A stretch of 64,000 nucleotides of DNA from the NCBI RefSeq assembly GCF_007280555.1, contig NZ_VKDB01000001.1, positions 310,001-374,000 on the forward strand, written 5' to 3'. Numbering within the stretch: the first letter of the stretch is position 1; every line of letters begins with the position of its first letter. Origin of the DNA: Deinococcus detaillensis (GTDB taxonomy: Bacteria > Deinococcota > Deinococci > Deinococcales > Deinococcaceae). Positions 10,716-18,561 of this stretch are shown one piece after another. A program made the position numbers and the translations under genes. Below the pieces are notes generated by a model, which was given only the letters and a program-made list of their open reading frames with translations, was not told where the DNA came from and did no database searches.

Positions 10716-10976
10716 ATGCCTCAAGAGATGCTGAACATTCTGACCTTGCCGCTGTTGTTTTCAACTCTTGCTGGGCTGTGGATTTACCGCCACCGCCCTG
10801 AGCAGCGTCCCCAACTGCTGCTGAGTTTGTGTTCGCTGTTTGTGGTGTCGGCTTACGGCTACTCGCAGCAGCCTCAGCCGGTGCTGTTCGGGTTGCTGCT
10901 GACTTTTATGGTGATGCTCTGCAGTTTGTTGCTGCACCACTGGGACGTGTTGCTGCTTCCAGTTAAACGCAAATAA
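10716..10976 (+). CDS. Small membrane protein, unknown function
   Basis: 86 residues with three hydrophobic spans (about 4-24, 34-52, 55-75) and a basic C-terminus (PVKRK). No family recognised. TTGTCA (10685-10690) and TATGAG (10708-10713) are 17 nt apart, which would start RNA after ATG 10716; translation may therefore begin at the in-frame ATG 10728 (MLNILTL). It lies upstream of the rhodopsin on the same strand but is separated by about 0.58 kb. Confidence 0.5.
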   Translation: MPQEMLNILTLPLLFSTLAGLWIYRHRPEQRPQLLLSLCSLFVVSAYGYSQQPQPVLFGLLLTFMVMLCSLLLHHWDVLLLPVKRK

Positions 10977-11042
10977 AACAACCCGCGCTGAATTGCAAAT
11001 TTTGCTTTGGGCTGCCTTGTTCTGATCGAACTGCCTGCGCGT

Positions 11043-11082
11043 CAATACCCTACCTCCGGCAAATACCAGGGGTGGGGTATTG
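11043..11082. repeat. Inverted repeat, 12-bp stem
   Basis: CAATACCCTACC (11043-11054) pairs with GGTGGGGTATTG (11071-11082) with one G-T wobble. No T tract follows on either strand, so it is more likely an operator or RNA structure than a terminator. Confidence 0.6.
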
Positions 11083-11112
11083 GCTAATAGTATGTTGGAG
11101 CACTCTTCGTTT

Positions 11113-11139
11113 TTGAACAGATGTTCCTAATTGTATAAA
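11113..11139 (+). promoter_or_regulatory. Promoter-like element with overlapping palindrome
   Basis: TTGAAC (11113-11118), a 15-nt spacer and TATAAA (11134-11139) resemble a sigma-70 promoter with a short spacer. The perfect palindrome GAACAGATGTTC (11115-11126) overlaps the -35 box and has the GAAC-N4-GTTC form of a DinR/LexA-type operator. Confidence 0.4.
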
Positions 11140-11192
11140 TTATTAACAACCAATGAGACATATAGGCCAACAATCTTCCTAACGCGCTCATT

Positions 11193-11212
11193 GTGAGAGG
11201 TCGTGAGAGGTC
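11193..11212. repeat. Perfect tandem 10-bp direct repeat
   Basis: GTGAGAGGTC occurs twice head to tail (11193-11202, 11203-11212), one helical turn apart. This spacing is typical of sites bound by paired monomers of a regulator. Confidence 0.6.
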
Positions 11213-11281
11213 AGGGCTACTCCACCAAAGGAAGTGCTTGATCTCCACGTCGCGTGGTCATTCGTTTTGAGGAGGAGCATT

Positions 11282-11419
11282 ATGAAAAAAGCAGGGCGGC
11301 AAGGACTGATCTTAAGCCCCCTTTCTCCTTCGTTGGGGACTGGCCCAAACCTCGGTTGGCTGCCCCGATCCAAGGAGCGAGCGGAAGCGGATTGCGTTCG
11401 TCCTTCAACTCCCAATTGA
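11282..11419 (+). CDS. Possible 45-residue leader peptide before rhodopsin
   Basis: ATG 11282 follows an AGGAGGAG ribosome site at ideal spacing, unusually strong for this genome, and opens a 45-codon frame (MKKAGRQGLILSPLS...). The product is not hydrophobic and matches no family I know. The reading frame could be a regulatory leader or chance; only the ribosome site argues for it. Confidence 0.35.
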   Translation: MKKAGRQGLILSPLSPSLGTGPNLGWLPRSKERAEADCVRPSTPN

Positions 11420-11552
11420 CGCGAACCTTGCGCTGACGGGTATCCCGATTCTGACGAACGGGGCGCTTTTCACCACCTGGCTCCTTAGCCCGCCGTGCAT
11501 GCGGCCCACTCCCCGCGCCTTTCCGGGTGCGGCTCTTACTACAGGAGTTGTT

Positions 11553-12461
11553 ATGAGGCAACGTTTTACGCCGCTCACTTGGCTCGTCGCCACGCTGACC
11601 GTGCTGCTGGGCACCGTGCTGGCGCAGACGCAAAACGCCCCAGTCGAAGCTGCCAAGCTTTCGCTGAGCAGCGGTCAGTTCGGCTTGGTGTATCAGATAT
11701 TTTCAATCACTATCGCCACCATGGGCGCGGGCTTTATCTTCTTCGTGCTGGCCCAGCAAAATCTGTCGCCCAAGTACCGCCCGGCCATGGTGGTCTCGGC
11801 GCTGGTGGTGGCCGTGGCCTGCTACCACTACTTCCGAATCTTCAACTCTTGGAACGAGTCCTACGCCCTGAACGCCGGAGCCTACGTCGCCACGGCTGTT
11901 CCCTTCAACGACGCTTACCGCTACGCCGACTGGATCTTGACGGTGCCGCTGCTGCTGGTCGAAACCGTGGCGGTGCTGGCCCTTGCCAGCAATATCGCTT
12001 CGGGCATGATCTGGCGCTTGGCGATGGCCGCCTTCGTGATGATCGCCACGGGGTATCCCGGTGAAATCTCCGGCGACACCACGACACGCCTGATCTGGGG
12101 AACCATCAGCACCATTCCGTTTATCTATATCGTCTACACGCTGTTTGTCGAACTGGGCAAGTCGCTGGACCGCCAGCCGCCACGGGTTCAGGTGCTGACC
12201 CGCAATCTGCGGCTGCTGTTGTTCGCTTCTTGGGGCTTTTACCCGATCGCTTACCTGTTGCCCGTCATTTTGGGCGGCGGCAGCTTGAGTGCCAACGGAG
12301 TCGTTGGGCTTCAAGTGGGCTACAGCATCGCGGATATTCTCGCCAAAGTCGGCTTCGGCACCCTGATTTACTTTATTGCGCTGGAAAAGACCGCGCATGA
12401 CCGCAGTGTGGGCGTTCCGGAGAACAGCACCAGCCCGGCGGCCACTGAACGACCCACCTAA
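11553..12461 (+). CDS. Xanthorhodopsin-class light-driven proton pump
   Basis: 302 residues, seven-helix microbial rhodopsin with an N-terminal signal-like segment (about 1-25, ending VLA-Q). Helix C reads RYADWILTVPLLLVE: Asp126 is the proton acceptor, Thr130 and Glu137 complete the DTE motif of outward proton pumps, and Leu134 is at the green-tuning position. His92 (CYHYFRI) matches the His that pairs with the acceptor. Retinal binds Lys265 (SIADILAKVGFG). Gly183 (IWGTIS) is 57 residues after Asp126, the spacing I recall for the carotenoid-antenna Gly of Gloeobacter rhodopsin. Start ATG 11553 is chosen for its AGGAG site; an upstream in-frame ATG (11499) has none. Confidence 0.93.
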   Translation: MRQRFTPLTWLVATLTVLLGTVLAQTQNAPVEAAKLSLSSGQFGLVYQIFSITIATMGAGFIFFVLAQQNLSPKYRPAMVVSALVVAVACYHYFRIFNSWNESYALNAGAYVATAVPFNDAYRYADWILTVPLLLVETVAVLALASNIASGMIWRLAMAAFVMIATGYPGEISGDTTTRLIWGTISTIPFIYIVYTLFVELGKSLDRQPPRVQVLTRNLRLLLFASWGFYPIAYLLPVILGGGSLSANGVVGLQVGYSIADILAKVGFGTLIYFIALEKTAHDRSVGVPENSTSPAATERPT

Positions 12462-12490
12462 TCCCTTCACCTGACACTGCCGGAGACCTC

Positions 12491-12733
12491 ATGAGCATGA
12501 CCAAGCCCGCCCCAGCCGTTCGCCCTTTGTTTATTTTTGTGCGCCGCCATCAGGGTTTCGTGGCGCTGGGCTTGGTGCTGCTCGTTGCCTCGGCACTGGC
12601 CCTCGACTATTTCCGCAGCGATCTGCTGGGGCCGCATCTGATCGGCTTGCGCCTGATCTACGCGGTCATCACTCTCCTCACCGTCACGTACATCTGGATT
12701 GTCAGCATTTGGGACGGCGGAGCTGCCGGGTAG
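12491..12733 (+). CDS. Two-helix membrane protein linked to rhodopsin
   Basis: 80 residues with two membrane spans (about 23-43 and 49-73) and a basic N-terminus. It begins 29 bp after the rhodopsin stop with a GGAGA site before ATG 12491 (a second ATG lies two codons on), so it is very likely in the same transcript. No family recognised. Possible roles, purely inferred, are assembly, trimer association or regulation of the rhodopsin. Confidence 0.7.
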   Translation: MSMTKPAPAVRPLFIFVRRHQGFVALGLVLLVASALALDYFRSDLLGPHLIGLRLIYAVITLLTVTYIWIVSIWDGGAAG

Positions 12734-12755
12734 CTGCACCTTGTAGAGCCGCCGG

Positions 12756-13529
12756 CTAATCTCGCTGGGCCACTACAAAAATTCGCCGGAACTCAAAAGG
12801 CGTACCGTAGCTTTTAGCTGGGTACGCCTTGCTGAGTTCCTTGCCGTACTCTTGCAAAAATTCGGCGCTCTGCGCGGCGCTGAGTTGGGCCAGCACGGGC
12901 CGCAGCGCCGTCCCTTTGACCCAGTCCAACACGGCATTTTCATGAGCGGGTAGCAGATGAAGGTAAGTGGTTTCCCAAGCGTTGACATGGTAGCCCAGCG
13001 GAGCCAACACGGCGGTGTATTCGGCGGGGCCGTAGCTGCTCAGAGCGGCTTTGTCACGCTGCTGGCCGCTGAGCAGCGGCGTCCAGCGCGGGCGGGCTGA
13101 TACTTCCGCCAGCAGCGTGTGGCTGGGCGCATCAAAGTTGCCCGGCACCTGAAAAGCAAAGGTGCCGCCCGGAGCGACCCAAGCGGCCAAACGGGGAATC
13201 AGTTCGGCGTGGTTGTTGGCCCACTGCAAAGCGGCGTTGCTCAGCAGAAGGTCCACGGGGCGCTCGGGTTGCCAAGTGCGCAGGTCGGCCTGAACAAAGC
13301 TGAGGTGCGAACTGGCAAACGGCTTGGCCTGTTTCAGCATTTCGGGGCTGCTGTCCACACCGGTCACCTGTGCTTTCGGCCAGCGCCGACTCAGCGCAGC
13401 ACTCAGGTGGCCGGTGCCGCAGCCGAGGTCGGCGATTTGTTGGGGGTCGCCCCGCACCTGCGCGAGCAAATCAAAAAAGGGCCGATCTCGCTCTATTTGA
13501 AACTGAAGGTATTGCTGGGGATTCCACAT
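12756..13529 (-). CDS. tam: Trans-aconitate 2-methyltransferase-like SAM methyltransferase
   Basis: 257 residues. Rossmann methyltransferase with motif I ADLGCGTGHLS, motif II VTGVDSS and motif post-I SNAALQWANNH; the N-terminal MWNPQQYLQF and the C-terminal FEFRRIFVVAQ match the Tam group, which methylates trans-aconitate formed by aconitase. TAAACT ends 6 nt before the ATG, so the transcript is probably leaderless. Related methyltransferases of unknown substrate cannot be excluded. Confidence 0.8.
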   Translation of the reverse strand: MWNPQQYLQFQIERDRPFFDLLAQVRGDPQQIADLGCGTGHLSAALSRRWPKAQVTGVDSSPEMLKQAKPFASSHLSFVQADLRTWQPERPVDLLLSNAALQWANNHAELIPRLAAWVAPGGTFAFQVPGNFDAPSHTLLAEVSARPRWTPLLSGQQRDKAALSSYGPAEYTAVLAPLGYHVNAWETTYLHLLPAHENAVLDWVKGTALRPVLAQLSAAQSAEFLQEYGKELSKAYPAKSYGTPFEFRRIFVVAQRD

Positions 13530-13585
13530 GCGCCAAGTTTAAGCAGCCGCTCAGTGGTGCTAGCGTAACTACTCTAGAGACAACA

Positions 13586-13966
13586 CTAATCCTCAACCCC
13601 GTCCAAGTAAAACCACTTCCCGCTCTCCTGCACAAAGGTGCTTCGCTCCCGCAGTTCGCGGCGCACCCCCCGTTCCTGGTAGTGGGCTGTGAAGCTGACG
13701 GTGTCGCCCGCAGCGCGGCGCACATTCAGGCCCAACCACTGCGGCTGCGGCCCCACCTCCAATTCGGCGGGTCTGGTCGTGGGGTGCCAGGTGGCCAGCA
13801 GATAAGCTGCGTCTTGCAAAACGTAAGCGACATAGCGCGACCTCATCAGCGCTTCGGGTGTCTGGGCCGGTTGTTCCCCGCTCAGGCGCGGGCCGCAGCA
13901 CTGAGCGTAAGGTTGTTTGGAGTTGCAGGGGCAGAGCTTGAAGGGAGGAAAAGGCAACGGCGGCAT
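13586..13966 (-). CDS. YchJ-like SEC-C motif protein (UPF0225)
   Basis: 126 residues. The N-terminus carries a SEC-C zinc motif (CPCNSKQPYAQCC), followed by the ALMRSRYVAYVLQDAAYLLATWHP signature and an NTF2-like domain with FTAHYQERG. This matches YchJ; the molecular function of the family is not established. GGAGG and a TACTCT box both lie just before the ATG. Confidence 0.85.
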   Translation of the reverse strand: MPPLPFPPFKLCPCNSKQPYAQCCGPRLSGEQPAQTPEALMRSRYVAYVLQDAAYLLATWHPTTRPAELEVGPQPQWLGLNVRRAAGDTVSFTAHYQERGVRRELRERSTFVQESGKWFYLDGVED

Positions 13967-14023
13967 GCCTCCAGAGTAACGCGGTGGGCGCTGAACTCAC
14001 TCGCCCAACCAACTCATTCAGCC

Positions 14024-15001
14024 TCAGCCCGAGAGTTCGCGCACCAACTCCCGCGCCAGCAGCGGCCCCAGCAAAAAGCCTTTGCTGCCCAGCCCGCTGA
14101 GGTGGTACACGCCCGCCGCGTCTGGTTCAGAGCGCAGAGGCGAGAGGCGCACGCCTGTCCAACGGCCCGTGACTTGCACGCCGCCGAGGTCGCTGAGGGC
14201 TGCTCCTTTTTGCAGCAGCCAGTCTAATGATTTGAACGGCAAACCGCCCGCCAAAGCCGCCGCGTGACTGACAGCAGGCGCTTCAAAAGTGGCTCCCAGC
14301 ACGCCGCCTACCGCTGCCGGAGACAGGTAAGCGCCGAAACTCAGCGGCTGCTGGGGCGCTTGACTGAGCAGGAGCAGGCTGCCCGCTCGGTGAGTTGCGC
14401 CTTCCAAGTGACTGCTCTGTTCGCCGCCATTTTGATGACTGAATTCAGCGCCCAATGAGCCGCCGCAAAAAATGACCCGCTCGGCTTCCAGTATCTCGCC
14501 GCTTTCCAAAGCCGCGCCGCTGGCCCAGATTCGCGCCGCTTTCCCGCGCATCAGCCGCGCTCCCGAAGCCCGCTTGAGCGCTCCGACGAAGGCCGCGCCG
14601 CTGACCCAGCCGCCTTCCGGCAATTCGAGAACACTTTGCCAGCTTGGTGGCAACCCGGCAGGCCCGCGCCAAATGTGCGGCAGTTCGGTGGGCAAGGCGG
14701 CGGCCCATTTGCGCTGGGTTTTTTCGTCGGGTACGGGGCGCAGCACTCCAGTTTGCCCGTGTGGGATGTGCTGGCCCGCTGCCTGTAATTCGGCAATCAG
14801 CGCCCAAGTGCAGCGCAGGCCCGCTAAAGCTTGAGGCTCCACCTTGCCGCTTTGCCCGCGCACCGGATTGAGCAGCGCTGCTGGCACGTCACTTGAGCGG
14901 CCCGCGCCTGCGTCCAGCAGCGTGACGCGGTGGCCTGCCTGCGCCGCGAAGTAAGCCGCCGACGCGCCCGCAATGCCGCCGCCGATGATGAGCAGTCTCA
15001 C
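14024..15001 (-). CDS. mnmC: MnmC-type FAD oxidoreductase domain as a separate protein
   Basis: 325 residues. DAO-family FAD enzyme with dinucleotide-binding [18 protein letters not shown] at the N-terminus and a C-terminal [21 protein letters not shown] motif. In E. coli MnmC this domain converts cmnm5U34 to nm5U34 in tRNA wobble positions. Here it is separate from the methyltransferase domain, which is encoded immediately upstream. Start placed at GTG 15001, directly before the dinucleotide-binding strand and 8 nt after the upstream stop. Confidence 0.85.
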   Translation of the reverse strand: MRLLIIGGGIAGASAAYFAAQAGHRVTLLDAGAGRSSDVPAALLNPVRGQSGKVEPQALAGLRCTWALIAELQAAGQHIPHGQTGVLRPVPDEKTQRKWAAALPTELPHIWRGPAGLPPSWQSVLELPEGGWVSGAAFVGALKRASGARLMRGKAARIWASGAALESGEILEAERVIFCGGSLGAEFSHQNGGEQSSHLEGATHRAGSLLLLSQAPQQPLSFGAYLSPAAVGGVLGATFEAPAVSHAAALAGGLPFKSLDWLLQKGAALSDLGGVQVTGRWTGVRLSPLRSEPDAAGVYHLSGLGSKGFLLGPLLARELVRELSG

Positions 15002-15011
15002 CGCTGCACAC

Positions 15012-15677
15012 TCACGGTTTGTGCGCCACCAAAAACTCACGTTTGCCTACCAGGCCTCGCCGCCTTTTGGCCGCCAAGCCCGCCGCCAGCAAACTGCGCC
15101 GTACCGCGCCCGCTGCGCTGTACGTTGCCAGAGCGCCGCCCGCCGCCAAGCTATCCGCCAAGCGGGCCAAAAAGTCTGGCGTCCAGATTTCAGGATTTTT
15201 GGCGGGGCTGAAGCCGTCGAGGTAAATGGCGCTGGCCCACTGACGTGGCAGCAGCGCTGCGCTGGCGTCGGCAAACTCTACCCTCACCTCATATTGCCCG
15301 TGCTGGAGGTGGAGCTGGCCCACTTTGGTACCTGCGTCCCATGCCCCCAGCAGCGCCGTCCACAGCGGATGGGTTTCGCCCGCCGCGACCTGCGCCAATG
15401 CCGAGGCCGCCAGCGGAAAGGCTTCGTAAGCGAGGTAACTCAGCGCCGCGCCGCGCTCCTCGGCACTCGTCAAGGTGGTGCGGAAGTTGAGGCCCAGCCC
15501 AAAGCCGATTTCCAGCACCTGTGCAAAAGGGTGGAGGTGCGTTCCGGTGGCTTCCAAAAACACTGTGCGCGACTGTGCCCCTGCGCCGTGCATGGACGAA
15601 TACCACTCGCCGTAGCGCTCGCTGAAAAGCGTGAGTGTACCGTCCGAGGTGCGTTCAACCGTGCTCGCTTCAGCCAT
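15012..15677 (-). CDS. mnmD: tRNA 5-methylaminomethyl-2-thiouridine methyltransferase (MnmD)
   Basis: 221 residues, DUF752 SAM methyltransferase. SERYGEWYSSMHGAGAQSRTVFLEATG, the SAM loop LEIGFGLGLNFRTTL and YLDGFSPAKNPEIW are signatures of the N-terminal half of E. coli MnmC, which methylates nm5s2U34 to mnm5s2U34. Lies 6 bp after the PIG-L gene and just upstream of the separate FAD-domain gene, so the three probably share a transcript. Confidence 0.88.
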   Translation of the reverse strand: MAEASTVERTSDGTLTLFSERYGEWYSSMHGAGAQSRTVFLEATGTHLHPFAQVLEIGFGLGLNFRTTLTSAEERGAALSYLAYEAFPLAASALAQVAAGETHPLWTALLGAWDAGTKVGQLHLQHGQYEVRVEFADASAALLPRQWASAIYLDGFSPAKNPEIWTPDFLARLADSLAAGGALATYSAAGAVRRSLLAAGLAAKRRRGLVGKREFLVAHKP

Positions 15678-15683
15678 GCCTGT

Positions 15684-16679
15684 TCATTTTCCCAGATCGG
15701 CGGGCGGAATCGGCGCACCTTCGGCGGGAGCGGGCAGCAGCAATTCGTTTTGGCGCACGAAGGCCCACATGAAGCGCGGCACCACCATCAGCTGCGTCTT
15801 GTAGGCTTTGATGGCCTCGATTTGGCGTTTGCGCTGATGATCCGTCACCGGATAGCGGTTCCATTTCAGCCCTTGCCAGGTCGGGCGCGGCGGGACAAGC
15901 GGCAGGTCTTCGTGCTTGCCCTTGGGAAGGGGCCACTCCAGCCCGCCGTGAACGAGGTAAAAGTACAGCTTCTCGCCGCGCTGGGTCGCCAGCCGCGACG
16001 ACACGTAAGCGGCGGTGCGGTGGTCGGGGTGGCCGTCTTGGGCGCTGGGGGCCAGCACCGTGTCAGGCTTGACCTGGTCGTAGACGGCGGCCAATTGGCG
16101 GTCTAATTCCTTGCCGGTATAGGGCTTACCCGGCACGAAGGTTCCGGCATATGGCACCCGGTTGACGCCAGTGTGCGGGCTGGTGTACGGCGACAAATAA
16201 TTTTGCAGATAAATCGGGGTCAGACCCTGATCGGGAAACCCCAAAAAGAAAATATGGTCTTTGGGAATGCCCAGCGCCGCCGTCGCCGCACGGGCCTCGT
16301 TCATCCGGCGCAGGCCGAGGCGCAGCATATCGGCGCGGTCTACGTTTACTTCGCGGTTGGTGGCGCGGGCGTCCCACTCGAAGCCGTCGCCGCTGGTCAA
16401 AAAGACCACGTAGACTTGCCCGCCGCGCTCCATCACGTCTTGCAGCAGTCCGCCTGCCGCCAAAGTTTCGTCGTCGGGATGCGGCGAGACGAACAGCACC
16501 CGCCCGCTGAGCGGCTCCATAATGGGCAACGCCGCCGCCGCCGCCTTGACCTGGTGAACGGTCAACCTTCCGGTGGGCAGCCAGTACCAGCCGTTAATAA
16601 AGGCGGCCAGCAGCAGCAGGATAACGGCCGCTGCTGCCAGACGTTTCCATTTGCGCGGCCTGTATAAACGCATCAGCAC
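15684..16679 (-). CDS. Membrane-anchored PIG-L/LmbE-family deacetylase
   Basis: 331 residues. One N-terminal membrane span (about 12-32), then a zinc-dependent N-acetylglucosaminyl-type deacetylase domain with SPHPDDE (near 65-71) and HPDH (near 236-239). PIG-L enzymes deacetylate GlcNAc conjugates such as bacillithiol precursors, but the external membrane-tethered placement inferred here argues for a surface glycan or lipid substrate. GTG 16679 is 6 nt after TATATT (complement of 16686-16691), supporting a leaderless start. Confidence 0.85.
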   Translation of the reverse strand: MLMRLYRPRKWKRLAAAAVILLLLAAFINGWYWLPTGRLTVHQVKAAAAALPIMEPLSGRVLFVSPHPDDETLAAGGLLQDVMERGGQVYVVFLTSGDGFEWDARATNREVNVDRADMLRLGLRRMNEARAATAALGIPKDHIFFLGFPDQGLTPIYLQNYLSPYTSPHTGVNRVPYAGTFVPGKPYTGKELDRQLAAVYDQVKPDTVLAPSAQDGHPDHRTAAYVSSRLATQRGEKLYFYLVHGGLEWPLPKGKHEDLPLVPPRPTWQGLKWNRYPVTDHQRKRQIEAIKAYKTQLMVVPRFMWAFVRQNELLLPAPAEGAPIPPADLGK

Positions 16680-16685
16680 CCATCA

Positions 16686-16730
16686 ATATAAAGGAAGCTT
16701 TAAGCTTACGGTGAGCGCTGTGCGTATACT
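16686..16730. promoter_or_regulatory. Divergent leaderless promoters (PIG-L / GCS2)
   Basis: On the minus strand TATATT (16686-16691) precedes the GTG of the PIG-L gene by 6 nt. On the plus strand TATACT (16725-16730) precedes the ATG of the GCS2 gene by 9 nt. Both lie in a 60-bp gap with AAGCTT repeats between them. Confidence 0.6.
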
Positions 16731-16739
16731 CGCTCTCAA

Positions 16740-17762
16740 ATGCCTGCTGCCTTGTCCGCTCTGATCGCCGCTGCCGCGCCCACTTACGGTCTGGAAGAAG
16801 AAGTCTTCGTCCTCTACGGCGGGCGCACTTCGCTGGGCAGTTTGTGGGATATGGGGGGGCTGTTGTGGCAAGACCCGGGCCGCAACTGGGCGGCCACCGC
16901 CACCAATTTCCGGCGGGGTGAAGCGGCCAGGCGTGAGGTGATGAGCAGCGTGGAAGTCAGCACCCGAGTGGAGTTCAGCGCCGCGACGCTGTTTGCCGCT
17001 ACGTTGTCGCGCCGCCGCGAACTCGCCCGCGTTTTTTCGTCGGGTCAACTGATTGCCCTCGGTGCCTTGCCGGGCAGTGACCGCTATCACACGGCGGGGC
17101 TGCACATTCACGTCGGTGTGCCGGACGCCGAGCGCCAGCGGGTTTACGGCAACCTGGCTTACTTCTTGCCGGTGCTGACCCTTGCCAGCGCCAGCAGCCC
17201 TTACTTTGGACAGGGCGAGAGCGGCCCGCTTTCGCGCATCAAGTCGTCGTTTGCTTTGGGCGAACTCGGCAGCGATCCCTACGAGCGGTTTCAGGATTTG
17301 ATCATCACCCGCCGGCTGGGCACGCTGGAGTTGCGCGTCCTCGACCCGGTTCCCGATCCAGAGCGGCTGTGGGCCATTGTGCAGGCGGTGGAAAAAATCG
17401 CCAAGTTGCCCGGCACCTTGCCGTTTAGCCGCCAGAGTTACAACCAGTTGCGGGCACAGATGCTCGGCGGCGCATCCGACACCCTCTTTGAACGCGCCGA
17501 CGAACTCGCGGAGCGGGTGGGCTTTTCTACCGATTGGCTGCGCTTTACCGAAGCAGACCGGGTGCGAGGCCATACTGAGGTTCACGGCTGGGCCAGCACC
17601 TGCGCCCACCTCGACGGCCTTTACCGCAGCGGCATCTGGCAAGACCTCGGCACGCCCCACCCGCTGCCGGCAGCTTGGCGAGGGTACGCCGGATTTGCCC
17701 GCTATTACCTTCCCAAGTTGCCGTATATCGCCCGTAAAGCGTACGTGGAAAATAAGAAATAG
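16740..17762 (+). CDS. Glutamate-cysteine ligase family 2 (carboxylate-amine ligase)
   Basis: 340 residues. GCS2 family with the N-terminal GLEEEVFVL acid cluster and the GLHIHVGVPD metal-site strand, then RRLGTLELRVLDPVPDPERLWAIV. Enzymes of this group join glutamate to cysteine or another amine using ATP. Deinococcus is known for bacillithiol, not glutathione, so the amine partner is uncertain. A good TATACT box ends 9 nt before the ATG. Confidence 0.8.
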   Translation: MPAALSALIAAAAPTYGLEEEVFVLYGGRTSLGSLWDMGGLLWQDPGRNWAATATNFRRGEAARREVMSSVEVSTRVEFSAATLFAATLSRRRELARVFSSGQLIALGALPGSDRYHTAGLHIHVGVPDAERQRVYGNLAYFLPVLTLASASSPYFGQGESGPLSRIKSSFALGELGSDPYERFQDLIITRRLGTLELRVLDPVPDPERLWAIVQAVEKIAKLPGTLPFSRQSYNQLRAQMLGGASDTLFERADELAERVGFSTDWLRFTEADRVRGHTEVHGWASTCAHLDGLYRSGIWQDLGTPHPLPAAWRGYAGFARYYLPKLPYIARKAYVENKK

Positions 17763-17815
17763 AGAGATTGTGGCGTGTGTGGGGCATCTTAAGAAGCGTT
17801 GAATGTCCACACTGC

Positions 17816-17821
17816 TAGACT
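17816..17821 (+). promoter_or_regulatory. -10 box of psd (leaderless promoter)
   Basis: TAGACT ends 6 nt before the psd ATG 17828; there is no room for a ribosome site. No clear -35. Confidence 0.55.
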
Positions 17822-17827
17822 CTGCAC

Positions 17828-18553
17828 ATGCTGAAATTTTTGCTCAATGTTCTCAAGCGCCTCTTGCCCATCGCCCTGATTTGGGGCGCGGTCTTGCTGT
17901 TTTTGCAGCGCGTTTGGTTTTACCGCGATCCGGTACGTATCACTCCCACCGACGACGATTTGCTGACCAGTCCCTGTGACGGCCAAGTCGTTTACGTGCG
18001 CCGCGTGGAAAACGGCGAGATCGTCAGCGAGAAGCTCGGCCAGAAAATCAAAGTCAGCGAAATTACCCACGCCGAGTGGCCTGAAGGCCAGACGCCCGGA
18101 CACGGCTGGCTGATCGGGATTTACATGTCACCCTTAGACGTGCATTTCAACTACGCGCCGATGAAAGGCCGCATCACCGGCATCGTTCACAACGGAGCCA
18201 AACTCAATTTGCCGATGGTGGATATTTGGGAATACATTCAACTGACGTATCTGCGGCGGGCGGTGGATTTGTTTGCCAAGCGCTACGCCCTGGAAAACGA
18301 GCGCCAAACGGTGTTCATCGAGGGGCGCGTCAAAGTGGCGATGGTGGAAATCGCCGACAAGTTCGTCAACAAGATCAGCACCTATGTCAGCGTGAACGAT
18401 ACCCTGCGCCCCGGCCAGAAAATCAGCTTCATTGAGCGCGGCTCACAGGTGGATTTGTTTATCTTCGGTGACGTGGACTTCTTGGTGGGCGTGGGCGACC
18501 AAGTGTACGGCGCACAAACGCCCATTGCCCGCCTTAGCAAGCCTAAAGCGTAA
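17828..18553 (+). CDS. psd: Phosphatidylserine decarboxylase, membrane form
   Basis: 241 residues. Makes phosphatidylethanolamine from phosphatidylserine. One N-terminal membrane span, then SPCDGQVVYV, MSPLDVHFNYAPMKG and the self-cleavage site at Gly205-Ser206 (ERGSQVDLF), where Ser206 would become the pyruvoyl group; the motif is RGSQ rather than the usual LGST. Only 8 bp separate it from the DedA gene. Confidence 0.93.
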   Translation: MLKFLLNVLKRLLPIALIWGAVLLFLQRVWFYRDPVRITPTDDDLLTSPCDGQVVYVRRVENGEIVSEKLGQKIKVSEITHAEWPEGQTPGHGWLIGIYMSPLDVHFNYAPMKGRITGIVHNGAKLNLPMVDIWEYIQLTYLRRAVDLFAKRYALENERQTVFIEGRVKVAMVEIADKFVNKISTYVSVNDTLRPGQKISFIERGSQVDLFIFGDVDFLVGVGDQVYGAQTPIARLSKPKA

Positions 18554-18561
18554 AGTTCACC

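Larger units (their letters stand above)
10977..11552 (+). promoter_or_regulatory. Long upstream region of the rhodopsin gene
   Basis: 576 bp without a conserved gene. It holds a 12-bp-stem inverted repeat (11043-11082), a perfect 12-nt palindrome overlapping a -35 box (11115-11126), a perfect tandem 10-bp repeat (11193-11212), a short inverted repeat CCACG/CGTGG (11245-11257) and a 45-codon reading frame with a strong ribosome site (11282-11419). This density of symmetric and direct repeats suggests regulated expression of the rhodopsin; which elements act is inference. Confidence 0.5.

Noticed and set aside
11280..11633. Minus-strand 117-codon frame opposite the rhodopsin leader
   Set aside because: Its content is Arg/Lys/Gln-rich shadow coding, it overlaps the rhodopsin start, and it has no start signal.
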